From: Flavobacterium subsaxonicum WB 4.1-42 = DSM 21790 | GTDB taxonomy: Bacteria; Bacteroidota; Bacteroidia; Flavobacteriales; Flavobacteriaceae | Assembly (NCBI RefSeq): GCF_000422725.1 | Contig: NZ_KE383913.1 | Location: 1-37,584 of the forward strand | Direction of reading: 5' to 3' | Length of the DNA stretch: 37,584 bases | Shown here: positions 25,616 through 33,147 of the stretch, in pieces | How positions within the stretch are numbered: position 1 is the stretch's first letter | How the letters are laid out: each line of letters starts with the position of its first letter | The notes under the pieces: model-generated | What the model was told of the DNA's origin: nothing | Database searches by the model: none | The model's input: only the letters and a program-made list of their open reading frames with translations | Position numbers and translations under genes: made by a program

Positions 25616-25623
25616 TATATTTG
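25616..25623 (+). promoter_or_regulatory. -7 promoter element of the 332-aa secreted protein
   Basis: TATATTTG is an exact TAnnTTTG match ending 5 nt before the ATG at 25629, so the mRNA is expected to be leaderless or nearly so. It rules out the in-frame TTG at 25611. Confidence 0.55.
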
Positions 25624-25628
25624 AGAAT

Positions 25629-26627
25629 ATGAAATGTTTTACTATTGTTTTTATGTTGTTTGCCTATTTGTCTAACTATGCGCAAAACAACCTTGTAAAA
25701 GTACCTGTAGCTAAAGGCGACCCATATAACTATGCCCAACATTTGCCCGACATTAAAAACTCCGGCTATAAGTATTACATACGCTACCATACACTAAGCC
25801 AGATAACCGACCTTTACAGCAACGACAGCATTAATTTTAACGGACAACTTCTTAATCACATTAAGGAAGTTGACACAAAGACTTCGGAAGGCAGAAATTA
25901 TGTTTATCAAATTACCCATCTTGATGCTGATGCCTGCTCTAAAGTTGGGTATAAAATTTTAAAAGATAAATTACCCGCAATACCAACAGATACATTGATA
26001 ACGGGTTATAACAACGAATTGAATGATTGTGCGGGTGTTAATTTTATATTTAAAATTAATGAAACTTTTATTAAAACCTCTTATGGATGCCCCTGGTACC
26101 AGGACACTTCAATACCCCAATTAAAGTTATTGGACGAAAATTATATCTATATAGATAGCGTTTTAAAATTAGAAGAAGGCTATAATACATTTACTTCTAA
26201 GTTGGAGAAAGGAAAATATTATAGCATGGGATTCACTGGAATGTACATAAAAACTGATTCTGAAATGCGGGCGTGGGAGAAATTAAAAAACGAAAATCGC
26301 TATTTATATTCTGTTAAAGACACGATAAGCAATTACCTTAGAGCGGAATTAAATAAAATACACAATAATAAAGACTACATTACCTGTTTTGATTATAACC
26401 TTGTTTTTTCTAAGAAAGGCAAACTGATTAAAACTGTAAAATTTCATGAGCCTGATGAAACATTTTTAGTGCGATTATTTGATAAAGATTATCAAAATTG
26501 CAAGAAAAAAATAAAGCGGCTTTTTAAAAACATCAGTTTAAAACACCTGCACCTTAAATATGGATTTGCCCGTCAAATCAGTTTTTATGAGGGTAATTTT
26601 ACGCTGAGCGACCCAACAGCTTATTGA
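25629..26627 (+). CDS. secreted protein of unknown function (332 aa)
   Basis: A signal peptide (MKCFTIVFMLFAYLSNYAQ) is followed by a mixed, polar, Lys/Asp/Tyr-rich protein with no motif I recognise. Features seen: six Cys in the mature part (for example DACSKVGY, NDCAGVNF, YGCPWYQD, DYITCFDY, YQNCKKKIK), possibly disulphides in the periplasm; a basic stretch CKKKIKRLFKNIS near residue 295; no C-terminal T9SS tail. The coding sequence is more AT-rich than the flanking housekeeping-type genes, which may point to transfer. It is monocistronic, converging on the B12-controlled gene with a shared terminator. Confidence 0.7.
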   Translation: MKCFTIVFMLFAYLSNYAQNNLVKVPVAKGDPYNYAQHLPDIKNSGYKYYIRYHTLSQITDLYSNDSINFNGQLLNHIKEVDTKTSEGRNYVYQITHLDADACSKVGYKILKDKLPAIPTDTLITGYNNELNDCAGVNFIFKINETFIKTSYGCPWYQDTSIPQLKLLDENYIYIDSVLKLEEGYNTFTSKLEKGKYYSMGFTGMYIKTDSEMRAWEKLKNENRYLYSVKDTISNYLRAELNKIHNNKDYITCFDYNLVFSKKGKLIKTVKFHEPDETFLVRLFDKDYQNCKKKIKRLFKNISLKHLHLKYGFARQISFYEGNFTLSDPTAY

Positions 26628-26644
26628 TAATACTAAATAAAACA

Positions 26645-26686
26645 ATCCGGCCAGGATATTGACGCGCGTCAACACCCTGGCCGGAT
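26645..26686. terminator. bidirectional terminator with nested palindrome
   Basis: ATCCGGCCAGG (26645-26655) is perfectly inverted at 26676-26686, and inside lies a second perfect palindrome, TTGACGCGCGTCAA (26659-26672). It sits between two convergent genes (stops at 26627 and 26708). The T-run is weak on the plus side, so part of its role could be mRNA end protection. Confidence 0.65.
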
Positions 26687-26707
26687 ACATTATATAAAAA
26701 GATGCGT

Positions 26708-28000
26708 TTATCGCGCTATCATAATTTTTTGTACACCACCCTGGTTAGATGCACCATTGTAGCTAAGCTTTGCAAAATACACACCTGTTGGCAGGTCGCT
26801 TACATTAATAACGGCTTGGCCGGTAGCCTGTAGGGTACGCACCTGGGCACCCAACGCATTGTAAAGCGATACCGAATACGCACCATCGGTTTTAGGGGCA
26901 AACGTAAGCCTGTCAGACGCCGGGTTAGGATACGCACTAAACTGCGCCTGAGCCGGATTTGCAATACTAAGTGGCACCTGCGTTTTAAGGGCAAACTCGT
27001 TAGCCCCCATACAACCGGGAATAGTACCCGAAGCAAGAACCTGTAACGTAGTACCATCTACAATTTCGTAAGTAGACGGACCCGCAAAAGCCCCTGCCGT
27101 ACCAATTACAAAATCGCCCGACGTTTCGTCTACATCAAAACCTTTACCGTAGGCAAAATCCCAGGTGCCGGTAAGGGTACTGGTGTAAATGGCCGAGGCA
27201 GGTGCAGTCTGGTTTTCGGTACTAAAAGCATACACTGTTTTACCCGATAAAAAATACAGCACATTGTTAGCAAACCTTAAGTAACCCGCATTGGTAACGC
27301 CGGTCAACGTTATTGGGGCAGCTGTTACATCGGTATCATCGGCTATAGCCTGTAAAGCAGTATCACCCAATACCCAAACCGTATTGCTGTCGGCATCATA
27401 CTCAAGGCCATTAATACCACCCACTTGGGTAGCAATAGCTGATACAACCGTATTGGTAGCCGGGTTTATTTTAACCAGTTTAGAAGGCATAGCCACATAT
27501 ACAAAACCGTTGGCATACAGCATGTAGTTAGAGTAGCTGCTAATTTCGCTGTTAGCATCGTTAACCGGGGTAGCCGTGTTGGTGGCAAGGTCTATCTGGT
27601 ATACCGCCGTTGGGTTGCTTACCGATACATAAGCTTTATCAGTACCACCCGTAACAAGGGTTTGCGGTGCGCCAATAGCGGTAAAGGTATGCACCGTTTC
27701 GAAAGACGGATAATTGGCCACCACCACACTGTACGATACGCCTTTAGACAAAAATACGGCCTTGCTGCCTATAACTTCATAATCCTGTAAAACATCAAAG
27801 CCCGTAGCGCCGGTATTGGCGTTCTGGTACATTGGCCCCTGCTGTACCACAGTGCCCGTGGCGTTAGAAAGGTGAAACACATCGCCATTCGGGGTACCAA
27901 AGTTACCTTCGGCAACCACATCAAGTTCAAAAGTTTTTTGTTGTGCAACAAGGTTTTGCAGGCCCAGTAAGGCCACGCCAATAAGTAAAAGTTTTTTCAT
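26708..28000 (-). CDS. T9SS-exported YncE/DUF5074-like beta-propeller, probable cobalamin-binding surface protein
   Basis: A 430-residue protein with signal peptide MKKLLLIGVALLGLQNLVAQ and a repeat-rich propeller domain (about 25-335; SNPTAVYQIDLATNTATPV, PSKLVKINPATNTVV, GINGLEYDADSNTVWVLGD). A type A T9SS tail lies at about 355-430 (FSAYPNPASDRLTF, VSDLPTGVYFAKL, QKIMIAR). A cobalamin riboswitch (28105-28266) precedes it on the same strand. In Bacteroides, BtuG-type surface propellers bind vitamin B12 for BtuB; the riboswitch makes a similar role likely here. The propeller family is read from repeat style, not a search. No btuB or other B12 gene is in the window. Confidence 0.85.
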   Translation of the reverse strand: MKKLLLIGVALLGLQNLVAQQKTFELDVVAEGNFGTPNGDVFHLSNATGTVVQQGPMYQNANTGATGFDVLQDYEVIGSKAVFLSKGVSYSVVVANYPSFETVHTFTAIGAPQTLVTGGTDKAYVSVSNPTAVYQIDLATNTATPVNDANSEISSYSNYMLYANGFVYVAMPSKLVKINPATNTVVSAIATQVGGINGLEYDADSNTVWVLGDTALQAIADDTDVTAAPITLTGVTNAGYLRFANNVLYFLSGKTVYAFSTENQTAPASAIYTSTLTGTWDFAYGKGFDVDETSGDFVIGTAGAFAGPSTYEIVDGTTLQVLASGTIPGCMGANEFALKTQVPLSIANPAQAQFSAYPNPASDRLTFAPKTDGAYSVSLYNALGAQVRTLQATGQAVINVSDLPTGVYFAKLSYNGASNQGGVQKIMIAR

Positions 28001-28104
28001 TTTTCCGTGTGTTGGAATTAAGGGTTAAGAGGCTACAAAACACAATACAGCCTGCCCTTAGCGGGGAAGATTGCATTTGAGTTTTTTTGCCGAAAACTAA
28101 ATAC

Positions 28105-28266
28105 GGCCTAATGGCAGGTCTCCTGGCTTAGCCCCCGTATGTTTGCCTTCCCGCTTGCGGCAGTGGCATACTAAACATACAGTTACAGGCATTACAGTTG
28201 CGGAAACAGCCGTTGATTTTAACAACGTTCCCTTTTAATCCTTCGCATAGAAGGAACCATTAAGCG
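28105..28266 (-). ncRNA. cobalamin (B12) riboswitch
   Basis: On the minus strand the order of elements is classic: TAATGG (28262-28257, P1), an AAAAGGGAA segment, GCCGTT-like arm with CCGCAACTGTAA, CCACTG near the P5/P6 region, GGGAAGGC and the terminal box AGCCAGGAGACCTGCC (28128-28113) followed by CCATTA closing P1. The leader continues about 105 nt to the ATG at 28000. No hairpin with a U-run is seen there, so control may act on translation start. The ligand assignment rests on the B12-box sequence and is strong. Confidence 0.95.
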
Positions 28267-28481
28267 ACGCAAATATACAGCTTAATACTTATTATTGTAG
28301 GAAAAACGTAATGACCTGCATATTAAGTTATGACTTTTTAAGGATTTCGCAATATCTGCTCATTATAAAAACAGAGGTAAGTTGCTTAATGTGTAAAACA
28401 CTGTTGACAAAAGAAATTAATCCTAAAAAATAAAGATTAATTATATTTTGGCTAATATTGTAGTAAAAAATAAGTTAATCA

Positions 28482-29021
28482 ATGAGTGGCGACGATAAAC
28501 CGAAAAGAATAAGAATAAAAAGTCCTGTAATTGAAACATTTATCGTTGATCCCCTAAAATATGGTGTGAATGCTTCTACTCAAAATGCGAGACAGGATTG
28601 TACAATCAATATAAAATATGATGTTGAAATATGGTACGATGAGCATGTAAGCATTAGACAGCTGGAAAGAGATGGTATTGAAATAGATGTCTTAAAGAAA
28701 TTAGCAAGTAAGTCATTTAAACACATTTTTTATTATCAGCTTAGATATCCTTTGGTAAAACTATTACAGTATCCTGAGCGAAAGGGACGAAACTATAGAT
28801 TTGTCTTAAAAGAACAATGTGAGGATGGAGCTCTTTTAAATATTACTTGTGAATTACATTTCTTGGATGCAGGCCTATATGAGATGACATTTATTACAGC
28901 TATGATTACAAATTCTTTTAAAATATTTGATGGTCAATATATTGTAAAAGTTGATGGTGAATCATCTACATTAAGTAAATTAGAAAATGGTACAATAAAA
29001 TTAATTGCTGAAGTAAAATAA
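28482..29021 (+). CDS. AT-rich gene of unknown function (179 aa)
   Basis: A soluble protein without signal peptide or membrane helix. It opens MSGDDKPKRIRIKSPVIETF, a basic N-terminus, and appears as a mixed alpha/beta domain (DCTINIKYDVEIWYDEH about 39-55; LVKLLQYPERKGRNYRFVLKEQ about 90-111; TCELHFLDAGLYEMTFIT about 122-139). The beta pattern and length recall preprotein translocase SecB-like proteins found next to toxin-antitoxin genes, but that is only an impression. The codons are distinctly AT-rich compared with most neighbours, suggesting recent acquisition. A weak -7 element (TAATATTG, 28453-28460) lies upstream. Confidence 0.7.
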   Translation: MSGDDKPKRIRIKSPVIETFIVDPLKYGVNASTQNARQDCTINIKYDVEIWYDEHVSIRQLERDGIEIDVLKKLASKSFKHIFYYQLRYPLVKLLQYPERKGRNYRFVLKEQCEDGALLNITCELHFLDAGLYEMTFITAMITNSFKIFDGQYIVKVDGESSTLSKLENGTIKLIAEVK

Positions 29022-29095
29022 GATGTAACTATAGTAGGAGATAATAGTATAGATAAAAAAGATAATAATAATAATGATAAGACGAGTACTTATCG

Positions 29096-29103
29096 TACCT
29101 TTG
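29096..29103 (+). promoter_or_regulatory. -7 promoter element of the candidate small RNA
   Basis: TACCTTTG is an exact TAnnTTTG match with no open reading frame behind it. No clear -33 TTG is seen. Confidence 0.45.
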
Positions 29104-29108
29104 TACTC

Positions 29109-29207
29109 ATAAAGGTAGGGTAGAAAAAGTCTGAACAGTCGAAAGACAGGGCTTGAAATATCTGAACGACCTTATTTAAAAAGCTTTTCTTTTCGGGAAG
29201 CTTTTTT
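29109..29207 (+). ncRNA. candidate structured small RNA (~100 nt)
   Basis: Starting about 6 nt after the -7 element, the predicted transcript folds with ATAAAGGT (29109-29116) pairing to ACCTTAT (29169-29175). Inside is a GTC-GAAA-GAC tetraloop hairpin and two copies of TCTGAAC (29130-29136, 29161-29167). It ends with an intrinsic terminator: AAAAAGCTT (29178-29186) pairs with AAGCTTTTTT (29198-29207). It encodes no plausible peptide. It matches no RNA family I can name. An alternative is the 3' UTR of the gene at 28482-29021. Confidence 0.45.
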
Positions 29208-29234
29208 ATTTACTAAGATTTATCATAAAAAAAT

Positions 29235-29262
29235 AGAGCCTCAAATTTTAGAGGCTTTTTTA
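29235..29262. terminator. bidirectional intrinsic terminator
   Basis: AGCCTC (29237-29242) pairs with GAGGCT (29251-29256) around an 8-nt loop, with a T-run after it on the plus strand and, read on the minus strand, another T-run beyond the other arm. It can end the minus-strand FAD-oxidoreductase operon (stop at 29342) and plus-strand transcripts from the left. Confidence 0.75.
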
Positions 29263-29341
29263 TTGGTCAAAATCCCTAAGTATCGAAATATCGTTACCCA
29301 GAAACATAAAGGGCGAAATCAAATTATTACTCAGATAACTT

Positions 29342-30454
29342 TTAAACCAAATCTGCCAGTTCCTGCCCTATAATGCTGCCAATGGCAATGCCCATGCCGC
29401 CCAGCCGTACGCCGCAGTACACATGGTTAGAGAGTTGCTGCACCACGGGTTTCTTGGCAGCGCCCATGCCCATTATGCCGCTCCAGCGGTGGGAAACGGT
29501 AAAGTCGGTTTGTGGGAGTATAACCTCGCGCAGCAGTTTTTCGAGCTGTTCCTGGATGATATCGGTCTCGCCGAAATCAGTAGTAGTTTCGCCCTCAAAG
29601 TCGAGGTTGCGGGCACCGCCAAAGAGTATGCGGTTGCCAATATTCCGAAAATAATAGTAGCCACGGTCGATGTGGAACGTGCCTTTAATATCGAGATTTT
29701 GAATAGGATTGGTAATAAGCACCTGCGCACGGGCGGGCTTAACCGCGCCGTTGGTTAGCTGCGCTGCAAACCCATTGGTGGCAAACAGCAGCTTTTTAGT
29801 GCTGAAGCTAAAACCATCCAGGTCTACCTGTACCCCATCAGCCTTTTCGTGGTAAGCGGTAACGGTCTGGCTGTTTAAAATTAAGATGTTATGGGCGGCG
29901 GCTTCTTTAAGCAATGCCTGCATCATACGGCCGGTATCAATCTGCCCCTCAAACGGGTTAAAAACCAGTTGCTCTTTGGTACCCTTAAAGCCAAAGCGGT
30001 CGGTTTCTGTGGCAAACACATCGGCTTTAAACAACGGGCGAAGCACATCGTTTACAAACGGCAGTTTGCTGATGCAATTTTCGTATCCGGAGGTATCGCT
30101 ATCTAAAAAAATCTCATATCCGCCGTAGGGCTTAAAATCAATTACGGCATCGCCAAGGCGTTTGCGCAGCAATTGGAGTCCGTTCCAGCGTTTTTGTATC
30201 AGGGCGGTAACCTCTTCTTCGGTATGGGTGGTAAGGTCGTCTATAATTTCCGAAAGGCTTCCAAAACAGGCAAAGCCCGCATTTTTGGTACTGGCCCCCT
30301 GTGGCAACGGGCCTCTTTCTAAAACCAATATTTTACTCTGGGGGAAACGCTCGCGCAGCGCTATAGCCGCATGCAGGCCCACGATGCCGCTACCCACAAT
30401 GGTATAGTCGACATTAGAGAACCAACTGTCTATTTCCCACCAGCTGAGTTTCAA
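29342..30454 (-). CDS. FAD-dependent oxidoreductase (DAO / glycine-D-amino-acid oxidase family)
   Basis: A 370-residue protein with the FAD dinucleotide-binding motif VGSGIVGLHAAIAL (about 20-33), acidic strand end ILVLERG (about 42-48), the substrate-side ASTKNAGFACFGS (about 53-65) and a C-terminal GVRLGGMGIAIGSIIGQELADL that closes the FAD site. Members oxidise amines or amino acids using FAD. Its start overlaps the dedA stop by 4 nt (ATGA), and a cation symporter lies further upstream, so uptake and oxidation of an amino acid or amine is a sensible joint role. Exact substrate not visible. Confidence 0.87.
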   Translation of the reverse strand: MKLSWWEIDSWFSNVDYTIVGSGIVGLHAAIALRERFPQSKILVLERGPLPQGASTKNAGFACFGSLSEIIDDLTTHTEEEVTALIQKRWNGLQLLRKRLGDAVIDFKPYGGYEIFLDSDTSGYENCISKLPFVNDVLRPLFKADVFATETDRFGFKGTKEQLVFNPFEGQIDTGRMMQALLKEAAAHNILILNSQTVTAYHEKADGVQVDLDGFSFSTKKLLFATNGFAAQLTNGAVKPARAQVLITNPIQNLDIKGTFHIDRGYYYFRNIGNRILFGGARNLDFEGETTTDFGETDIIQEQLEKLLREVILPQTDFTVSHRWSGIMGMGAAKKPVVQQLSNHVYCGVRLGGMGIAIGSIIGQELADLV

Positions 30455-31197
30455 TTCGGGAAAATGCCTGGGTTTTCGTTATCATCGTCGTCCGTAGCCT
30501 CTTTTTTAAACTCTTCTTCGGTAACCTTGTTACCTTTAAGTGCATTTAAAATAAGGGGCACTGTAGTAATAAGCACAATGCCTATTATAATTTTTTCGAT
30601 ATGGCTCTTAAGGTCGATGTCGAACTCCTTAATAAACAGCTCGTACAGGTAATGCCCGGCAAATATCAGGGTAAACGACCATAGTATAGAGCTTACAATG
30701 TTGTACAGCATAAACTTTTTCTTGTCCATGCCCACAACACCGGCTATAATAGGTGCAAACGTACGGATGATGGGTAAAAAACGCGCAAAAATAATGGCGC
30801 GGCCACCGTGCTTTTCGAAAAACTCGTGCGATTGTATAAGGTATTTTTTCTTGAACCAGAAGGTATCTTCTTTAGCATAAAGGTAGGTACCGCTTTTAGC
30901 GCCAAACCAGTAGCCAAAGGTGTTGCCCACCACACCCGATGCCGCAATTAACAGCGCCAGTACAAATACGTTTATAAAGTCGCCATCAAGTACCAAAACA
31001 GTGCTAAGCAGCTCTGTGCTGTAAATACCGGCAAGAAACAAAAGGCTGTCTCCCGGTAAAAAGAACCCGGCAAAAAGGCCGGTCTCGGCAAAAACAATAA
31101 ACAGTACTACGTAAATACCAACGGGCACACCACCTAACTGCAGGTTAATGTAAAATTCAGGGTTAATTAACTGCATCCAGTCGAAACCGTCTTTCAT
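30451..31197 (-). CDS. DedA family inner-membrane protein
   Basis: A 248-residue protein with several membrane segments. DedA marks are AETGLFAGFFLPGDSLLFLAGIY (about 36-58; E and the PGDS-type loop), GYWFGAKSGTYL (about 95), FFEKHGGRAIIFARFLPIIRTFAPIIAGVVGM (about 122-153; the G-x-x-x-V/I-x-x-x-R-F-x-P-x-x-R motif). DedA proteins act as membrane lipid carriers/transporters with effects on membrane stress. A charged C-terminal tail (TEEEFKKEATDDDDNENPG) is cytosolic. It is translationally coupled to the FAD oxidoreductase gene and starts 14 nt after the symporter stop. Confidence 0.92.
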   Translation of the reverse strand: MKDGFDWMQLINPEFYINLQLGGVPVGIYVVLFIVFAETGLFAGFFLPGDSLLFLAGIYSTELLSTVLVLDGDFINVFVLALLIAASGVVGNTFGYWFGAKSGTYLYAKEDTFWFKKKYLIQSHEFFEKHGGRAIIFARFLPIIRTFAPIIAGVVGMDKKKFMLYNIVSSILWSFTLIFAGHYLYELFIKEFDIDLKSHIEKIIIGIVLITTVPLILNALKGNKVTEEEFKKEATDDDDNENPGIFPN

Positions 31198-31211
31198 ATC
31201 TTTTTTATTTT

Positions 31212-32441
31212 TTAATCTATTTTAGTTTCCCACTTATCTACGGCCGTAGTAGCCAGGGCATTACCCAGTACATTGGTCATACTGCGCGCCATATCGCAAA
31301 AGTGGTCTATAGGTAATATAAGCGCAATGCCTTCCGGCGGAATATCGAACATGGCACAGGTAGCCACCACCACAATAAGCGATGCCCTTGGCACACCCGC
31401 CACACCTTTACTGGTAAGCATAAGCACCAGCAACATAAGCAATTGTTTTTCTATAGGCATGTCTATGCCATATACCTGTGCAATAAAAAGGCTTGCAAAA
31501 GTCATGTACATCATACTGCCATCCAGGTTAAACGAGTAACCCAGCGGTAGTGTAAACGATACAATTTTAGGGTCGCACCCAAAGCGCTCCAGCTCTTCTG
31601 TCAGTTTCGGGAAAACCGCCTCACTGCTCGTGGTACTAAAGGCAATAAGTAAGGGGCTCGCCAGCCTTTTAAGCAGTGCGAAAAGCCTTTTACCCAATAT
31701 AAGGTAGCCTACAGAGAGCAACAATATCCATAAAAGGAAGATGCCCAGGGCAAAATCTACAAGGTAGTTGGCATACAGCTGCCAGATATCAAAACCATAA
31801 ATAGCCACAGCACCGGCCACGGCGCCAAAAACGCCCAGCGGGGCTACCCACATAATGTAGCTTACCATTTTTAGCACTACGTGCGATATGGTATCGAGCA
31901 CTTTTATAACCGGTTTGCCAATATCGCCAACAGACGACAGGGCAATACCAAACATTATGGCAAAAATAACGATCTGTAAGATCTCGTTACCTGCCATAGC
32001 CTCAACTATACTTTTAGGCACAACGTGCACTACAAAATTTTCTATAGAGAAACCACCGGTGTTGTGTACAAGCTCATCGGCCGGGGCAACATCTTTCATG
32101 CTAACGGTGGCATTTTTGCCCGGCTCCAGCCAGTTTACCAATACCATGCCCAAAAGCAGCGATATTAAAGATGCCGATATAAACCATGCCATAGCCTTAC
32201 CGCCCACGCGGCCCACCATTTTCATGTCGCCCATTTTGGCAATACCCACAACAAGGGTACAAAAAACAAGGGGTGCAATTATCATTTGCACCATGCGTAT
32301 AAATATGGTGCCCAGTAGTTTAATGTTCTTTGCAAAGGCGGGGGCACTTTCGGGGGCATGGTAAAATACCTGTCCGCCTAAGGCCACACCCAATACAAGC
32401 CCAATAATAATGGCTATAAATAATTTGTTGTTGCTTTTCAA
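31212..32441 (-). CDS. dicarboxylate/amino acid:cation symporter (DAACS/GltP-like)
   Basis: A 409-residue membrane transporter of the glutamate/dicarboxylate symporter fold: eight helices plus re-entrant hairpins. HP1 is STTSSEAVFPKL (about 275), TM7 carries LGYSFNLDGSMMYMT (usual NMDGT region), HP2 is TSKGVAGVPRASLI (about 340) and TM8 has LPIDHFCDMARSMTNVLGNALAT. The last residue of the NVxGD signature is Asn here, which may alter cation coupling. It imports C4-dicarboxylates or acidic amino acids. First gene of a probable three-gene operon. Confidence 0.93.
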   Translation of the reverse strand: MKSNNKLFIAIIIGLVLGVALGGQVFYHAPESAPAFAKNIKLLGTIFIRMVQMIIAPLVFCTLVVGIAKMGDMKMVGRVGGKAMAWFISASLISLLLGMVLVNWLEPGKNATVSMKDVAPADELVHNTGGFSIENFVVHVVPKSIVEAMAGNEILQIVIFAIMFGIALSSVGDIGKPVIKVLDTISHVVLKMVSYIMWVAPLGVFGAVAGAVAIYGFDIWQLYANYLVDFALGIFLLWILLLSVGYLILGKRLFALLKRLASPLLIAFSTTSSEAVFPKLTEELERFGCDPKIVSFTLPLGYSFNLDGSMMYMTFASLFIAQVYGIDMPIEKQLLMLLVLMLTSKGVAGVPRASLIVVVATCAMFDIPPEGIALILPIDHFCDMARSMTNVLGNALATTAVDKWETKID

Positions 32442-32702
32442 ACGTGCGTGTTTTAAGCCCGTGAAATTACTGATAATTTTTGAAACGGCCTTTAGTTAAC
32501 TACTAATTAAACGGTATTAGTGCCGCTACAGTATAGTACAAACCATTAAAAGCTTATTAATAAAAACGTAAGAAAAATATTTAACTGTTACTGTTTCAAA
32601 GTAAACGACAATTATTATTCCGAAATTTAACAATAGCTATAAAATTACAGCAAACAATTCGATATGCAGATAGTATTTCTGTAACGTAATCGAAACAATT
32701 AT
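32442..32702. other. AT-rich intergenic upstream of the symporter operon
   Basis: About 260 nt without an open frame or clear promoter match. It probably holds the operon promoter, but I see no exact TAnnTTTG on the minus strand. Repeat cluster B follows directly. Confidence 0.5.
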
Positions 32703-33100
32703 ATGCCGCCCCGCCGGGGCTTACAATCGCCGCGCCACCTGTAAGGTTTTTAAAACCTTACAGGTGTTAATTTTCTAAAAGGATTAGCCTGGGGGATGTA
32801 GATTTTTAAACCTACAAGGTCTTCGAAACCTTGCAGGTTGCCAAGCCTACACACCTCCTGCAAGGTTTTCAAAACCTTGTAGGTATATTATTCCCTGGAG
32901 TACATTCTGTACGGATTATATGCCGCTCCTCCGGAGCTCCCTGTCGTGCCGCCTCGTTATTGCTATAGACATGCCGCCCCGCCGGGGCTTACAATCGCCG
33001 CGCCTCCTGCAAGGTTTTTAAAACCTTGTAGGTGTAATTTTCTAAAGATTCGGATTGCTTTAATTTCCTATCTCGATTATAGGCTTCGGAGAAGCGGCAT
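32703..33100. repeat. repeat cluster B: GC palindromic modules and CAAGG palindromes
   Basis: Two copies of a compound unit start at 32703 and 32971 (period 268): ATGCCGCCCCGCCGGGGCT, then TTACAATCGCCGCGCC, then a long palindrome. The first palindrome (32736-32766) is perfect over 31 bp with a single central T. Two further CAAGG palindromes lie near 32811 and 32856, ATGCCGCTCCTCCGGAGCTC at 32920, and the reversed GGCTTCGGAGAAGCGGCAT at 33082-33100. The same module set as clusters A and C, in a different order. Confidence 0.85.
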
Positions 33101-33147
33101 ATCTATAGAAAAATAATTGCAGTACTAAGGGGCATATAAATTCATAT

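Noticed and set aside
28001..28104. Transcription terminator in the riboswitch expression platform
   Set aside because: A GC-containing hairpin may form but no T-run follows on the minus strand, so a terminator cannot be supported.
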